Position numbers and translations under genes: made by a program
Notes under the pieces: model-generated
Seen by the model: the letters and a program-made list of their open reading frames with translations, nothing else
Database searches by the model: none
Told to the model about the DNA's origin: nothing
NCBI GenBank assembly: GCA_949152475.1
Contig: OX424570.1
Coordinates: forward strand, 19,278,694-19,342,693
DNA length: 64,000 nucleotides
Reading direction: 5' to 3'
Source: Terebella lapidaria
Lineage: Eukaryota > Annelida > Polychaeta > Terebellida > Terebellidae
Shown: piece after piece, positions 1 through 15,141 of the stretch
Position numbering within the stretch: position 1 is the first letter of the stretch
Layout of the letters: every line of letters begins with the position of its first letter

Positions 1-1386
1 ACATATAAACCATCAAGTTTTCTCAATAATTTCATTTATCAGATCTTGCATCTTGTAAGGTTCAATTTAATATGCGTTATAATATAGAGAAAATATTTAG
101 AGAACACAACAAATGAATACGATGTGTGTGTTGGTCGTGCAGTAACTCAAGAATGCATTATGGCGGGAGACAATAAAACATTCTTCGTTTCTGTGCTACT
201 CAGAACAGCAAGTTTATGTCAAGGTCATAAAAAAGTTAGTAGCAGTAAACGCCGCATGCACAGGGAATGCATATGCTTGGTTCTGTTATCATAAACAGCA
301 GGTGTGTTGCAGTAATTCCAGTGGCCAATTTATTATCAGTTCACGCTGTTTCCAAAATAAGCTCAAAGTTTCTATCATAGATTTGATCTAAACTATCTCT
401 TAGATCTTCAGTGTGTGTGTGTGTTTATTTTGTGTCAAAAATATATAATTTCTCTGTTTTTTACATTTCTGCACATTCTGACAAAATAAACCTCATGGGC
501 TCATATGGGTAAGCCCCATCCCATTACACAAATAGAGACATATAGCAATGATTGTATTGCCTCGTTGATATATATCTCGGCTTCCTACTGGGGTGTAATG
601 CGTTGACCTTATCTAGCATTTCCTCGTGTTTTCAGCACCAGTTCTTCCGTGACCAACAAAAATGCAGATGAACTATTTTGTTCATCTGCGGTCCAAACTA
701 TATCACTTAGACAGCTGTGACAAATATCCAATCTCCAAACTGACATCCAAAATGGTCAGTGGACATGCAATATTGAGTAAACAATTTCATCGCATGCACT
801 GATATGAGTGAACAATTTCTCTGCTGGTGCAATATACAATGGATAATATATATATCATGCTATAGATGTTGATAATATTTGCTCGAGTCGCAACAGGTAT
901 AATGAGCTCGCAAAATCATGGTGCAGACCTATGGTTTACATTTACGTAAAAACTTGTTTACATATAATACATAGATTTGCTAAAAAACAATAGAAACTGT
1001 TTAACCTTAAAACTTATTCAGATGAAAACATACTCATTCAGGAAAACACGATAGGAAAGCATCTATGCATCTATCAACTTTTAGCAAATCCATTGATGAA
1101 TTTTTGTATCTTGAACAACAATAATTTGGGGGGGGGGGGGGGGGGGGGTAATCTGTTTGATTTGTGTGGATAATCTGTTTCGACTCAGGTACAATTTGAT
1201 GTGGGCTTCAAGAATAAATTAGAGAAAATACGTAGAGGGAACATTTAATGATACAATTATGTTTAGTTCATTACCAGTTTGAAGGGAATGGAATTTGAAT
1301 TTAGTTTGAATGTATGTGTTATCATTTAATAACGTGGTTTAATGGGGTGAAAACAATAGACCAATATATTTGACATACATTCGATC
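1..1386. other. Intergenic DNA, no gene seen
   Basis: No open frame here looks like a coding exon. The stretch is AT-rich, with a short GT run near 413-423 and a run of 21 G at 1128-1148. The G run could adopt a quadruplex, but it is also the kind of place where assemblies are unreliable. Confidence 0.6.
1128..1148. repeat. Poly-G run (21 G)
   Basis: Uninterrupted G on the plus strand. Similar runs occur at 2908-2924 (17), 11562-11571 (10) and 47109-47121 (13), and a C run at 54493-54506 (14). In DNA this AT-rich, so many long mononucleotide G/C runs stand out. Confidence 0.95.
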
Positions 1387-1695
1387 TCGGGAAATTTTCA
1401 CTTGGATGGATCACCAATATCAACGAAAAGTAATTCATCTATGTGATGTAAATGAAACATTACACTGAGCTACACCACTATAGTCATTACAGGATATGGC
1501 AGCTACACTGACCAGCCTAGGAACTTTCATCTTGGATAAACAATATCAATACAAACAATTTAATAGTGTCGTGTGTTACGACAGTAATTGCAGAGGGACC
1601 TTTCTCTTGGATGGATGAACAATATCAATGCAAGTAATTTAGCTGTGTGTTGTAACTGCGATAGTGCATTAGGCTACACCACTTCAGCCATTGCA
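1387..1695. repeat. Three degenerate tandem copies of a ~100-130 bp unit
   Basis: Three successive stretches share the core 'TTTC.(C)TTGGAT..A..AACAATATCAA' followed by 'AATTnA' and a GTGTGTT/GTGATGT motif, starting near 1394, 1525 and 1602. The first and third also end alike ('GCTACACCACT...TCATTnCAGGATA'). Divergence is substantial, so the array is old. It opens copy 1 of the larger duplicated block. Confidence 0.65.
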
Positions 1696-2907
1696 GGATA
1701 CGAAAGATACATTGTCAATACTTTGTTATTTGGGTTTGGGCGTGGTTAGCAAACAAAACTGGTTGTGTATCTTTGATGACTGCTGAATTATTATAGAGAA
1801 TATTACCACGAACGGGAGTTGTTAACAGTGGTGACGTAATTGCTATATTGATTTCTTGTTATTAGATCGTCCAAAGATAGAACAGTATCATGTTCATTGA
1901 AGCATGGGCATGTAATATTGATCTGTTATTGCGCGGATCGCTTTCATGTGATAAACATACAGGATGGCGTTTGATGTGAAGTACTGCTGCATCACTGGAG
2001 CCAGCATGCTTGTCGAGTTATTGCAACGTCTTGCAAGGAAGAACGTATATTGCCATTGGTGCTACTTTATATCATGCACTATGATAATATCTCATCGTCT
2101 GGAGTAGTTGGTAGACATTTCCTATCGCTTTTTTTTCCAATGTTCTTATGGCAATTTCACATATAAATATGTGGCAATGATGATAATGTTTTGGTGAAAG
2201 ATTGTTGAACTATAATTATGACCAGATCATAACAACAATATAAATAATATATCTCGATTGCCAATATTAGATCTGATTTTTCTGACTGCTCCTAGAGGAA
2301 TCACCTGATATTAAAGAACCTTAGTATTCACAATTCTGACAGAGTGGATCCATGAAAGCACTATAGGGCCTACTCTTCTCTATTATAGAATATGTTTGGT
2401 CCTATTTTTAGCGTCAGCCATAATGGAATTTCTCAGCAATCCAAATTCAAATTGACAGAGCATATCCTGCTTGTGTGAATAAATCGCAAACCGCCGTCTA
2501 AACTGAACCAGTGCAAGAAAAACGGTTCTTGTCGAGACGATTTTTTATACATGTACACTTGCATCAAATGTTCTTCTTTAATCACTGGCCGAAGCACTTT
2601 CCTGAAATTGGATCATCTCACTCTGTCGTTTCGTGTTGTTTTGCTTGCACATTACTGGAAAATGTTTCCATATGAATTGAAGTATAAACTGTCCAATGTA
2701 TACTTCCACTTGAAAGTACATGTGGAAAGAATGTATTGCATGTTTGAGAATTTATCATGCTCAAATGTAATTTTTGCAGATAGATTATACTGACTGTATA
2801 TTATTATAGTGTTACAATGTTGCTATGGTATGCAATAATAAACTTCCGTTATTTGACGTCTGATTCTCGATCGCCCCTTGCAACCCACAAGAACACTTCA
2901 ACCTTAT

Positions 2908-2924
2908 GGGGGGGGGGGGGGGGG
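2908..2924. repeat. Poly-G run (17 G)
   Basis: Lies just upstream of landmark 2 of the duplicated block. The matching position in the 7.2-kb and 10.9-kb copies has no such run, so the expansion happened after duplication. Confidence 0.95.
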
Positions 2925-5900
2925 TAACTGCCCACATCCATAAGCCCTGCCAATGTGTCGGGAAGAATCTGACAGCAGTTTTGTGTACCCAGTGTTGGAA
3001 AATGAACAGTCGGTCAGGCATACGATCCAGAATTAGATCCGATATTAGTCTGCCGTCAATCACTCTTGCAATGTTCTGTGGTAGATATTTCCAGTTGGTA
3101 CATGTATGTGCTTAACTGAAGCTGCTTTGAGCTGATAACATCACGAATCCTGCTGGCGAATACCTGTATACCTATTATTTTGAAGCAGCATAGAGGAATT
3201 AGTGATAATAAATATATTTGTAAATATAATAAATAGCTAGTAAATATATTTGAAATAATAAATATATTTGTCCAAGTCTGTGACGATTTCTCACATCTCC
3301 AGACGGTGCTGATTCACTTCAGTGGCTATTTTGACATGGTTATAAGCCAGTTGTGCCTTGTGCAAGTTTTAAAATTTTCGCTGGTAGAAAACACCTTTAC
3401 AAAGTGTATGAACGTTTGTAGTTGCTCGTCATTTAACATATTTAATGGGCTGCAAACCATTCGACCATTCGAGATTGGAATTCATTGGTTACCCTCAATC
3501 CTCTTTGAACTAAGTCGTACTCGGAATTCCACAATGATCCCTCTATACTTTCATAATGATTAAATTTCATAATGATTCCACTAAAAAATACTTGTACATT
3601 AGCAAAAGACAACGTGGGTAGCAGGAGTTAAAATAGTCATTATCTTTTTAGCATAATTCACCAGGGAGAAATATATGGAAAGGTAGGGTAATTAAGCATT
3701 GTTTATTGTAGACATTATAACTCAATGGAGCAATTATCGATTCGCTTCTTTCATTTTTCAGGGATGATTATTTTTGCCGATATGAGTTATGAGAAGAATA
3801 AGCCTATTTATTTGTGGCGTCATAACCGTTATATCGATGTGCCATAAGCTCCGGTCCTGTGCGGTGATTAAGATAAAAATCCTAAAATAGAAAAGCTAAA
3901 TTAGAACGATCAATTTTACTGCTCCCGATTCATTGAGCGGTATGACATCATTTCCCTTAACATGATCTTGCATGTTTACATCAAAGAATGAATGTCTTAT
4001 CTGATGTGTGTATACTGATGTATTTCAAAAAATGTTCATGTCATGTTCCATTATACATGTAGTTTGATGTCCATATCTGCGATGAGGCCATACAGTCCAT
4101 CTTCCACTTGATGAATATTTCATTAAATGGGTGGAAACATGGTGTCACAGACATTTAGTCGCTAACTTTACACAATTCTGGGTCATTTACCTCCGCTAGT
4201 AAAAAAAAAACGTTGGACCTAGAAAAAAAAACATCTCGGCATGTTTCTCGCATTAAATGAAGTACATTGTTGAAAATTCATCAATTCCACTAAATTGTAC
4301 CCTCAATTGGTCTAGCATATTAGACATGCATCTATTGTGTATCATCAGACGTTTTCGACACGTTAAGTGCGCATACACTACTCATTTTGGATTCGGTCGC
4401 TGTAAATCACATTATGCGTCGATTAGTAACAAAAGCGAATTTTTCAATATTTTACTATGAATGCTATTATTCACGCCATACGAACATGGCCACTACCTCA
4501 AATGTCAAACAGTTTACGGTAAGTATAGACGCCATCATCCTCAACCGTGGTATTTGTTTCCTAGCCCTCCAGCCAGCTAGACTGGGCAGTATAAAGTGCC
4601 TAATTGATAGGTTGTCACCGCTTGTGAGAGCACTGTGGCCTCATGTGCAGTCCCTCCCATTGTCAAGTAAATGGTTTTGTTATACCCTCGTGGATATATG
4701 ATTTGTAATGCTGATGTTTCATGTCATCACAATTTTCTAGTCTTCCTGATCTTAGCTAGGTGTCTCTCAGGTTTCAGTTGGGTTATGGGTAACCAGGAAT
4801 CATATCTGTAAATATGTAGTGACAAGGAAGGACATACAAATTTATTCCATAGGAATCGAATGTGCCCTAATTAATATCCGTGTTTCATTTAATTGCTTGC
4901 TGTTTTGTGAATATTTGTTCTTTCGATGCGTATGAAATACTTGCCATTTTGAACTCGAAGAGACGCTCATTGCATACACCGAAACCCCAGCCCACTGTCA
5001 GAAACATGGAACGGTTGTACGACTTGTTTGATATATTCCCTACATTTTCTACATGGTTATGACCAAAGAGCCTAAAATACCAAGAGAGGGCACTCAGCCG
5101 TATTTCCGAACTGACCACTCCTCCAGTGGCGATTCAACTTATAGCTCACAAGATATTGCCCGCTAGAGCCGTCATGAGCAGTGAGTGAGCAGGTCGCTCC
5201 TTCTCTGGCGATGTTGGTCTTTTGTTTTATTTGTCACCATGTGGTCAAATGGAAGTGCCGCCTCTTGGTATATTAGGCTCTTTGGTTATGACGACGCTTT
5301 GACCTTTTCATGATTTTTATCTTGCGCCCATAAGACCAGCTACAGTACTGATGAAGTATTTCGGCAATGCCCCGTGGGTTGGAAATATACAATATGGAGA
5401 TCTCTGACAAACCTTCAATCTACATACTCTTCTCACCGTCATTTATTATGGACGTTGTGTCCGCAAAGTTTGGTTTCTAGTTTTGTTTTTCGTGTGGAAG
5501 TACTGTGTTGGTATAGTGCATGGAGGGAAAACAGTCATAACTACTCAATAAAATTGTTTCCATCATGTCGGTTTATGTACGTTAGATCATATTTGCTTGG
5601 TTTGCAGGAAGATTAGTGTCAGGTTAGCGAAGGCATCGTTATTATCGTGGCCTACTTTTACTTACAAACACGCTCATACTTCATACATTAATTTTGCTGA
5701 TAGCAGCAGGTGAACGGAGGAACTTGTACGGCGTGTTCACAATCATATTGAATCACTGCGTATGGATTGGTTTATGTTTGTGGAAGGTCTAAATTTAACT
5801 TTAGCGTGTTTTCACATTAAGGGAATGCATTTTCGAAACTTTGTCACCCTCCGTGCTTGGGTTTGGTGAGCAATAAAACCACGTTTAGATCGTTGATGAC

Positions 5901-8900
5901 TACTCAATAACTACAAGTTATATCAGCTTGGATGGAAGTTGACAGTGTCGACGGAAATTATCTTGATTGATTTCTTATGATCAGATTGTTTGGATGAAAG
6001 TTTCATGTTGGAATGACCACGTAGGATTGATTTCCTATCGGCATGAGCCGCGTTACAGGGTGGTTGTAAAATGAAAAACACCCACAGGATTGTGATCTGA
6101 CGTAATGAACTCAGCAACCGGTGAATCAGTGCAACATTCTCACTGATTCATCGCGTCATCGCCAGTGTTCGCGAGTCAACGTGGTAATTCACAGTCAATG
6201 CTACTGAATATTGAATCAACTGTCCATAGTTGTGTGTCGGAAGTTTTAGCAATGGCACAAATTTCTGCTTGCTGTTCTGTTTCGAATCGGACATTTAATT
6301 TATCGCGCATTTGAACTTTTTTTCAGACCTTGCTGCTAACTAACGAGGTTTTCGATGAATTCCTCACAATTGCTTGAGATATTTTGTTGTTGAAGGAATA
6401 TGAACTCCCGCGGTGGTTATGCTGCGTGTCTCTTATTCAGGTTATGCAGGTGCGTACCATGGGATTGTTGTGTTGCCAGGCTGTCTGACACTCTTGGGCC
6501 TGTGTGTATCACGGTGTGCTCTATCGTTCAGTGCAAAACCTAAATATCTGGTATTTTCAATTACATTTCTGGCCCAGGGACCTCCAAAGATACTATTAAC
6601 TGAATACGAGACTAGGCCTCCCATTGATATTCCATAACAATGCTGTGCTGGAGGAAATGAGCAACTCAGCAATTACTCATGTTTTAAATTTTGTGTTCTT
6701 CGTTATTGCCATTGAACACAGTTGACATAGTTGGCATGCAGTTTCGCTGTCGTTTTGGAAGTCCTAGGAAAAGTTATTGAATTTGCTCATATTGATAACG
6801 GACTTTAAGGGCATGCCAAACATGCAGACATATTGTGCATTTGAATAATCATTCATTATTCTGTTCATTATTATTGCCAGGCATCTTCACGTGATTTCGG
6901 AGATCTGATATATTGATACTAAATGAATTGGGCAGCTAATGAAATTTTAGAGAATTCTAAAATTCCTTAAAGAGAGTTCTTCGGAGAATTATAGCGGATG
7001 TTCCTCTGTAATCACAGTCCAAAACGCATCTTATGATTGGCGCCAATATTTTTGTTTTCGTTGAAAACAAAAAGTTCACCATGGATTATTGTTGAACGCC
7101 GTCTCAATTTATTGGGGGTACTTGTGGAAGTGACTGTCATTATACAAATCAATTATATTGATTTTTCAAGGCTCGTCTTGGATATTGTTGGTACCTCCTG
7201 CTCCATCACCTTGTAGCTAAAGGAACGACAGAACCATTTTGATGTCAACTGCCTATATTCCATAAGACCTGCCAAAATGTCGGAAATAATCAGATGGTGG
7301 TCTCTGTCAGACGGGTGTTGGGATTAGGGCAGTTGGTCAGGCATACGATCTGAAGTATGTTAGATATTAGTGGGCCGCCAGTTGAGCTCAGTGATCTGGG
7401 TATACAGTGATAATCGCCTCGCTGCCAGGGTGAAACCGGGTTGATGTTGGTAACACTGAGTGAAAGAAAAATAGTTATTTGCATTTAGGCATATTAGCTT
7501 AAGATTTGTTTCATGATATGAAAAAAGTACATGGACAACTTCCATAATTGTGTTTTTTCTTTCACTTTTCGTTCCATTTAATGTGTGATGTGGAAATTAT
7601 TGGTAGTGAACAAACAAAAATTCACCGCGCTCAAAACAGTTGCTATTTATCGATAGGAATTGTTTGGATTGATGGAAATCAACCACCTGTGAATATCATT
7701 GGTAATGTGAATCACTGATGGTGTCTTGTTACAGTTTGTGATATTTCGTATCATTTAAGCAGGCAAATGTTACTGGTTTTGTATACGAACGATGTGACCA
7801 TCAAACTCTGAGATAATTTTATGGCCTATTTACTCTTTAATTTTTTTAATAGTAGTTAAAGCTAATCTTTTACAACACAGTTCAGAGAAGTAAAGATCTT
7901 TCTGCCAATAATGCTATCCGAAATAAATTGATGTTTGGAGTTTTTCCAGCTGCCATCGTACATACACCGATATCTGCTTGAAAGAGCAATTTCCATTTAT
8001 TGGTCTTGTAACTTCATTCAAATTGAACTTGTGGGGCCTGATCATATTGGCAATGTCTCACATGAAGCATTTTTTCCGTCCTTAGAATCTTATGACAACA
8101 TGAAAACAATAGTCCTAAACTTTGTCCTATTTGCAGTGTTTTTCTCGTGAGAGTTGATCATATTATTTTCATATCCCGATAATTAAGTTAATACCTCAAC
8201 AGCTGCTTGCCCATCGCTGTTCTATGTAGCAGGTTCCAAAAGACAAAGCGGTTGGGGGTAAGGTGGATAGCCTGGATTAAAATGGTCATTACCTCCCCTG
8301 CATATTTTACCACGAGGATATAAATAGAAAGCAAATGTAATTAAGCATTGTCCATGGGACTCACAAGCCTCGCAATGGAAACATTATTGATTGCATTATC
8401 AGTGGGGGATTCTCTGACAAGGCTCATGAATTTGGTAAACCTAATTTTAGGCGGCATCAAACCAATGATTTCGGTTGGGATATAAGCTCAAATCCTGATA
8501 AAATGTCATGATGCAGTATTAAGATCATTCAATGTGATGATTCTAAACCACATTTCAGTGAAGACTCCCGATTTCGTTCATATTGCATACAAGGAAAAAT
8601 AAATATTGTCTATGCCTATAGCTGTTACAACTTCTACTTATAATTAGCTCTTATTGATTGGTGTTCATGTCCGTTCGGATGACATCCAAAGTGGTATGTG
8701 ATGACAAATACGGTCTGTGTTTCCAACATATTAATATTTTATTAGATAGTGGCAACACAGTGCTCCAGACATCGCGTCGTTTTCTTCAGTATAACACCTT
8801 ACTGTATGTGAAAACCAGTGAATATAAATTAGGTCATATTTCTGGCAATCAACCTCTTAATAAACGGAGTGGCCATATGCCAATTATGTTCCATATGGTA

Positions 8901-11900
8901 TCAGCCACATGAAAGTGAACGGTGTTGGATGGCATTGGCATTGGCATGGAAAAGATGATGGGGGTAACGAATGACTGCATAGTTATCATATCAGATTGAT
9001 ACCATATGTATAAAAGTAGAAATGGATACCGACAAACAGACAAATTCATATTCCAAAAACCGAATCCATGGACGAATTTTACAAGATCAGTGTGAGTAGT
9101 CAAATCCGAGTGATACTAAAGTATCGAAGTCGAAGCCAGGTGAAAATCACAGACACCCAGCCAGCTGAGTGTGAGATCAGGTGCTCCGGAAGAGTGAGCA
9201 TCTCCTGCCCCGCTGCGACACCCGCTGTGATATCCACACTGGCATATCGAGACGGAAATATATGTACAAAAACTATAAGGATGGGATGATAACTTTCATC
9301 CTATTTGTGACAGGCTTGGCGAAACCTTCAACCAGATCATAGTAACGACCATAAAACTTCTTGAATGTCGACCTCAGCCTAGGCATTTGGTATCCTTGTT
9401 TGAGCAATTTCGTAGTCAGAACCTGTGCTCTAACTATGAATTCCTGGTATGATGAACATGCTTATATCATTGTTTATAAATTGTTCAGTATCAAACGGTC
9501 ACGAACATACTAAACATTTCACCAGCTTGCAACTTGTCAACGCCGCAACCCTCAACCATGACATTCCAGACTTTCTAGGCCTCACATTCGCCTGGACAGA
9601 TTGACATAAAGTGTTTTATTGATAAGCTGTCACCACTGGTGTTTGGTATTTAGTTGGTGCCGTAATGGTCAGTGCGGACAATTTTCATATCTGAACGGTT
9701 TTGTCACATTACCATTCCCTTCTGGATATGAGCGAATGTAATGCAGACATAATGAGACAATTTCACAGGGATCAAGAATTGTTTCCGAAAACATCTCACT
9801 GAAACTCTTACCAAACCAGTGATAAGGTTTGTTTACCGAAAGATGTTCAGAATAACTTAAATGAAAGGAAGAATTGGTTAATCTCCGGAATTGTAATTTA
9901 AATCAGTGACGTCTGACATGATAGGCATATAAAGTATGACATTTATGTTACCCGATGTGGGCATCAACTAGTTATGTCGGATTGATTTGCTGCAAATTTC
10001 ACTGATAGCAACAAATGCACATCATTCTGTATACTATTGCGATTCTTATTATTTGTGTCATACGAACATGGCCACGACAAGTGTAGATCTTATTCCGCAA
10101 CTATGGCAGTCTGTTTTTTTAGGCTTCATAACTGTCTGGGCAGAGGGACATAAAGTGCTTAATTGATCTTGCTGATGGGCTGTCGCCGCTGGCGAGTACT
10201 GTGGCATTATGGTCAGTCCCTGTCATGGTCAAGTAAATGGCTTCGTCAAGTACATGTTCTTCCTTTGTATTATCTGAGACGCTTCTGCCAAATGCTTCTC
10301 AAGCTCAGTGTGGTTCTTCCCATATCACCTATACCAATACATTATTCACACCCATCTTCTCCAACACATTCAGCAGGGAAAGGGCCTTTCTCTGTCAAGG
10401 GTAAGCTGGTACCTGTATGCTTCTGTGACAACAACAGCATAATATTACCCGGCAGAAGAGTGTTATAAACTTTAGAGATACTGAATAATGAAAAAAAATC
10501 TTTTCACCGATGCACTGTGATCTCCAAACACTTCCTACATAACCATCCCTGACACGAATGGCAATGGAAGGCAATATCAGTGGCAAGGGATATGGAAGGG
10601 CTTTGTTTCTGTTGCAGGGTGTTGTGTATTGGGTTTGTTATTGGCATCATCAGAATCTGACTATTGGTGGTAATAGATGGATTGATTGATAGATAGATTG
10701 TTGAACAGTATTTTATTGTACATAGTCTTATGGTGCGTGTAGGTGTCACCTTCGATTTGTTGCATCTTTGAAAAACATGGTCTCGATCATTATGAATAAT
10801 CAATTATGCAGATCGATTATATTGATTTTTCACTGTTAGTCTTGGATATTGTTGCTACCCCCTGCTCTTTCTACCGGTCTCCACCACCTTGTAGCCGAAG
10901 AAACGACTGGACCACACGGAGTGTTAACTGCTTATATCCCATAAGGCTTGTGAAAATGTCGGAAATGATCAGACGGCAGTTTTTGTTACCTGGTGTTGGA
11001 AAAAGGGCCCGATGGTCATTCAAACGATCTAGGTTAGATATTAGTGACCCGTCAATCACTGGTGCAGTGTTCTGTGGTTGATTTTTTTTGCAGCTTTGGC
11101 AGATTGAGCACGAGCTTGTACAGCAAGTGAGCGTCGGTTTCAACTTGCATTCAAGTGTTCGGGACACTAACCAGTTAATATTCCTGTACAAAAGCATGTA
11201 GATCGTGTAGGGTATTATATTTGCTGATGAGTGTGCGCAAGCCACTTGTAAGGCACGCAATTTCACGATGACACTTGAATCTCGTTGATGGAACGATAAA
11301 AGGAATAATTTGTGTTTATAAATAGAAAGTTTTGGACTGATCGAACAGAACCATCTGTGAATCCCAGTTATGTGAAGCAATTACGAACGACCTCGAAATC
11401 TATGATAACATGAAAATGATGCCGTATCTACTCGACCTCACTCGCCATATTTTCTCTTATCCTGAGAAACTAATAATGTGTGTTTCTTTCAAGTGGTGGT
11501 TCTTTGATGTTTGTTTATTCAATACTTTAAGCACACAATATTGGTTGCTTTGATTGATGCTGGGGGGGGGGAGAAGGTCATATGAATTAGTTCAAATATT
11601 ATTATATTGACCTACATGCAAAAATAAATACGCTCTTTTCTGTACTTGACAAATACACATGAAAATAAATTTATTCCAAACAAACATCCCAATGGATGTT
11701 TCAATACTCCCTATATGTGTAGTCTGTGACCTACATGTAATTAATTCTGCGTTGTTATTCTTATATCGTTCTGAGGTTTTTACGTTTGCCACTTCATATG
11801 CAGCCCTGAATTTCCGCTCCATTCACCAGTCTTCGATCCCGTCTTCCAGCGACACAACCGACCGAGTCAGCTACAGGGTTAACTGCCTGTATTAAATAGG

Positions 11901-14100
11901 ACCTGCCAAAACGACGGAAATAATCTCAGGCTCTTTTTCTTACCAATGTGTTGGGAAAACACAGTACTCCAAGCACACAATCGCGTGTTATATTAGACTG
12001 TAAGTCATTCGTCAAACCTTAGCGCATGGCCATGTGTTTGAGTGAACGGTGAAGTTTTGTGCATTTTCACATACATTCAATAACCTCACAATTTCCTACA
12101 TGAAAGATTTGTACATGATATATTGATTGAAAGTCAGTCAATATGATGGATTGATTGATGTGAATCAATAATAATAACCTGTTCTCCACGTTACACACAT
12201 CAAAGCGATTCCAAATTTGGAATTTGGTCTTCTGAAAGGGGTCGCCGCCAGAGTACATGTCATTCCCAGAGGGGCCTCCACAACATTCCTTAATGATGGG
12301 GCCGCTTTTTTCTTCGATATTCGAGTCAAGGGCACACTCCCAGGTGTGTGCCAGGTGTGGAGGCAGGGAGAAAATCCCTCTACCGCACATGCAACCCGAC
12401 GTATGATCGAACCCAAACCGGCGATAGCTCTTGGTTCAAATTGAGCAACTCAGTCATCTCGCCCCATGGTATATATGACTTGTTCTGTATTGATATTCAT
12501 TTCATTCGACATTCATTTTATATACCTTCAGGTGGAACAAACTGCCCGTCCAAATAACTGAAACATTCTGAGAGAAATTAATTGTGATGGATACAGTTCT
12601 AGATGGTTCTTTTCTATAACATATTCTATTCCAAATGTTACAAATGTTCGTAACATTGTCCTAAAACATTGCCAAATGTGTGTTTATATTGAACAGATAA
12701 TAAAAATACATCGTATCACATCCAATGTTAATACCCACTTCCTTACACACATTTTGGTGTATCAAAATGAGGTATTGTATTACTTATATTGACCTCAGTA
12801 TGGCCCCAATGCAGTTGTTCCTCGTACAATGTCTGATACTGCATTAGTAGACACCACTCAAACTAGTTGTCTGTAGGATTGTACGGGCCCATACCCTAAT
12901 TCCCGGCAAATCATTCGACCACACAGATTGGAATGCCATTAGGTAGATCAACCGTGGGGTAAGTCGTATTTGGAATTCCATAATGCTCCTTCAACATCAA
13001 CTTACCCATTGCTCTTCTATGTAGCAAGTTGCAAACGACAAAACGATTGGGTTAAGGTGGATATTCTGGGGTAAAATAGTCATTATCTCTCCTGCATATT
13101 TTATCATGAGGGTATAATATAGAAAACAAATGTAATCAAGCATTATCTATGAGAACATGCATCGTAATGGAACAATTACTGATTAGTTACTACATTTTCA
13201 ATGGGAGATTTTCCGACAAGGCTCATGACTTCGCCCAAGTAAACCTAATTCTATGCTGTGTCATATCGATGATTTCGAATGGGAATAATGATTCGAAACC
13301 TTGATATGGCATCATTTCAGTGATGACAATCGATCTTGATGAATGTAAGTATCAATCTATTACCATCAATACAGTCAAAAATCACACAAAAGAAAGAATA
13401 CCAGTTTGTGTCTACCTTTACAACTTGCACATGTAATTAGCTCTCTGTAAATATTGATACAGCATTAATACAGACATTATTAACCATAGGAATAGGAATG
13501 AACAAAAATAACGACTTGAATAATCATTGTAATGATTTGGGTGATATGCAACAGTGTATGACTTATTTAGTAGCAAAACATTACCACACTAAGCATTTCA
13601 CTTTGTAGTGTTTGGTATAAACGCCTGAACTGTCAGCCATGACATTTAGGGTTTTCTAAGTCTCAATGCCTTGGTGAAATGTCATGAAGTGTATTATTGA
13701 TAGGCTGTCACAACTGGTGCTCGGTGTTTAGTTGATGCCATTATGGTCAGTGTCTACACGTTTCACGTGTGAATGGCTTTGTCAGATTGTCATTCCCATT
13801 TCGATATGAGTAATGTACCCTGTAGTTGTTCCATGTTCTGCTTCTGTTCCATGTTGGTTTTATAGCCAGTACTTCGGGTGATAAATAGGAGATTTTGATG
13901 GAAAACAGTAATTGTTTTGCTCACAGCTCGTCGAAATTCATAACAATAATATATTGCAGAATTAGAAATTAGAAATATTAATGGATGTCAATATTAATGG
14001 ATGTCAATATTGTGTTATTGTTTATTGTGCTGCCGATGATTCCCCGACAGTTAGTTATGAAAAGTTCCCGTTGAATTATTGTTTTGCTATTTCAGGACAG

Positions 14101-15141
14101 AGCAGAATGTACTATCCTCAACTACAATGAAGTCACCTTCCGTCACCAAACACTTATATATACATGCATGGACACATGAACATATTCCATATTAACGTCA
14201 TCGATGTATTATTCACAACATCCTTTGCGACACTTTAGCATAAAAAGGGCTTATAGTTCTTATTTCAGGGCTGAACCAAACAGACGGAGGTGTCCCTGTG
14301 CATCTTAGACAACAACGAGATAATATTCCATGGCCTTATTTATGACAGCATGGGATTATAAACTTAGACGCACTGAATAATGAAATGAGTTCCTTTCATG
14401 GATACGCGGTGATCCAGGGACATTTATCACTGTAATGACACTGCAACATGAGAGGCAAAGGACTATGCAGGATAAATTTTCCGGTCGTAAAGGGAGCTGA
14501 AGATCACATTACCAAAAATACTTCGGATTTCGGTGGTGTTGTTGGTAATGGAATCAATTCGTATATGTATACACTCTACAAATCAGTATTAAACTTTCTT
14601 ATTCTTCGAAATATTTTGTTTCAGTACATTATTTACATAGAGTTCCAAATCGACAATTTGTTTAAAACCACTGGCCCCTTTTTTCAAAAAAATATTGCTT
14701 GGAATGATACTGTTCATAAATTGGTATTGTATGTCAAATGTGACGCAGTCCCATTATTATAAACGTCATAATACATTATCAAATAACCTCTGAATGTAAC
14801 GAACTCAATGATTACCTCTCTGGTGCGTTGGTATCATCACTAAGTCATGATTATTTCATGAATCTCCGGTATATGCAAATGTATTTGCACTGAATATTTT
14901 CGCAAACAATGAAATGCCAAATGTTTTGCATTATATAGCTCTTCATCGGCTTTTTAGTACAAACTGCAGTTTGCACCTGCTAACCTTCCTAGAATTGTTA
15001 GCTTCTATGATATTTGCCAACCTGTCAGCTATGGACGGGTTAATTTTGATTATTACTATTGATCATGCTACGACTGTAAATTGTACACGGATTTAATGTC
15101 GGCCCGATGTCTACTGGAAATGGTGTAATAGACTGATAATG
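14101..15141. other. Intergenic DNA, no gene seen
   Basis: A short direct repeat of 'ATTAATGGATGTCAAT' lies just before it, near 13977-14010. An open frame at 14448-14762 has no splice context, no low-AT coding bias and no recognisable domain, and I do not call it a gene. Confidence 0.5.

Larger units (their letters stand above)
1387..14100. repeat. Degenerate segmental tandem duplication, about 3 copies of a 3.7-4.8 kb unit
   Basis: Several unrelated landmarks recur in the same order. Landmark 1 ('TGATGACT.CT.AAT' region) is at about 1725 and 5862. Landmark 2 (CATAAG.CCTGCCAA.ATGTCGG) is at about 2935, 7258 and 10937, with a weaker copy at 11896. Landmark 3 (AAAATAGTCATTATCT) is at about 3630, 8280 and 13073. 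Landmark 4 (ATAAAGTG..TAATTGATAGGCTGTCACC) is at about 4590, 9610 and 13690, with extra copies at 10150 and 19075. The spacing (4.1-4.4 kb, then 3.7-4.8 kb) fits a block duplicated twice in tandem and then decayed by indels. Gaps between landmarks hold no recognisable gene or transposase. The origin is unknown. Confidence 0.7.

Noticed and set aside
10871..11380. Minus-strand open frame of 169 codons
   Set aside because: It lies over a landmark of the degenerate repeat block. The frame is not kept in the other copies, and no domain is recognised.
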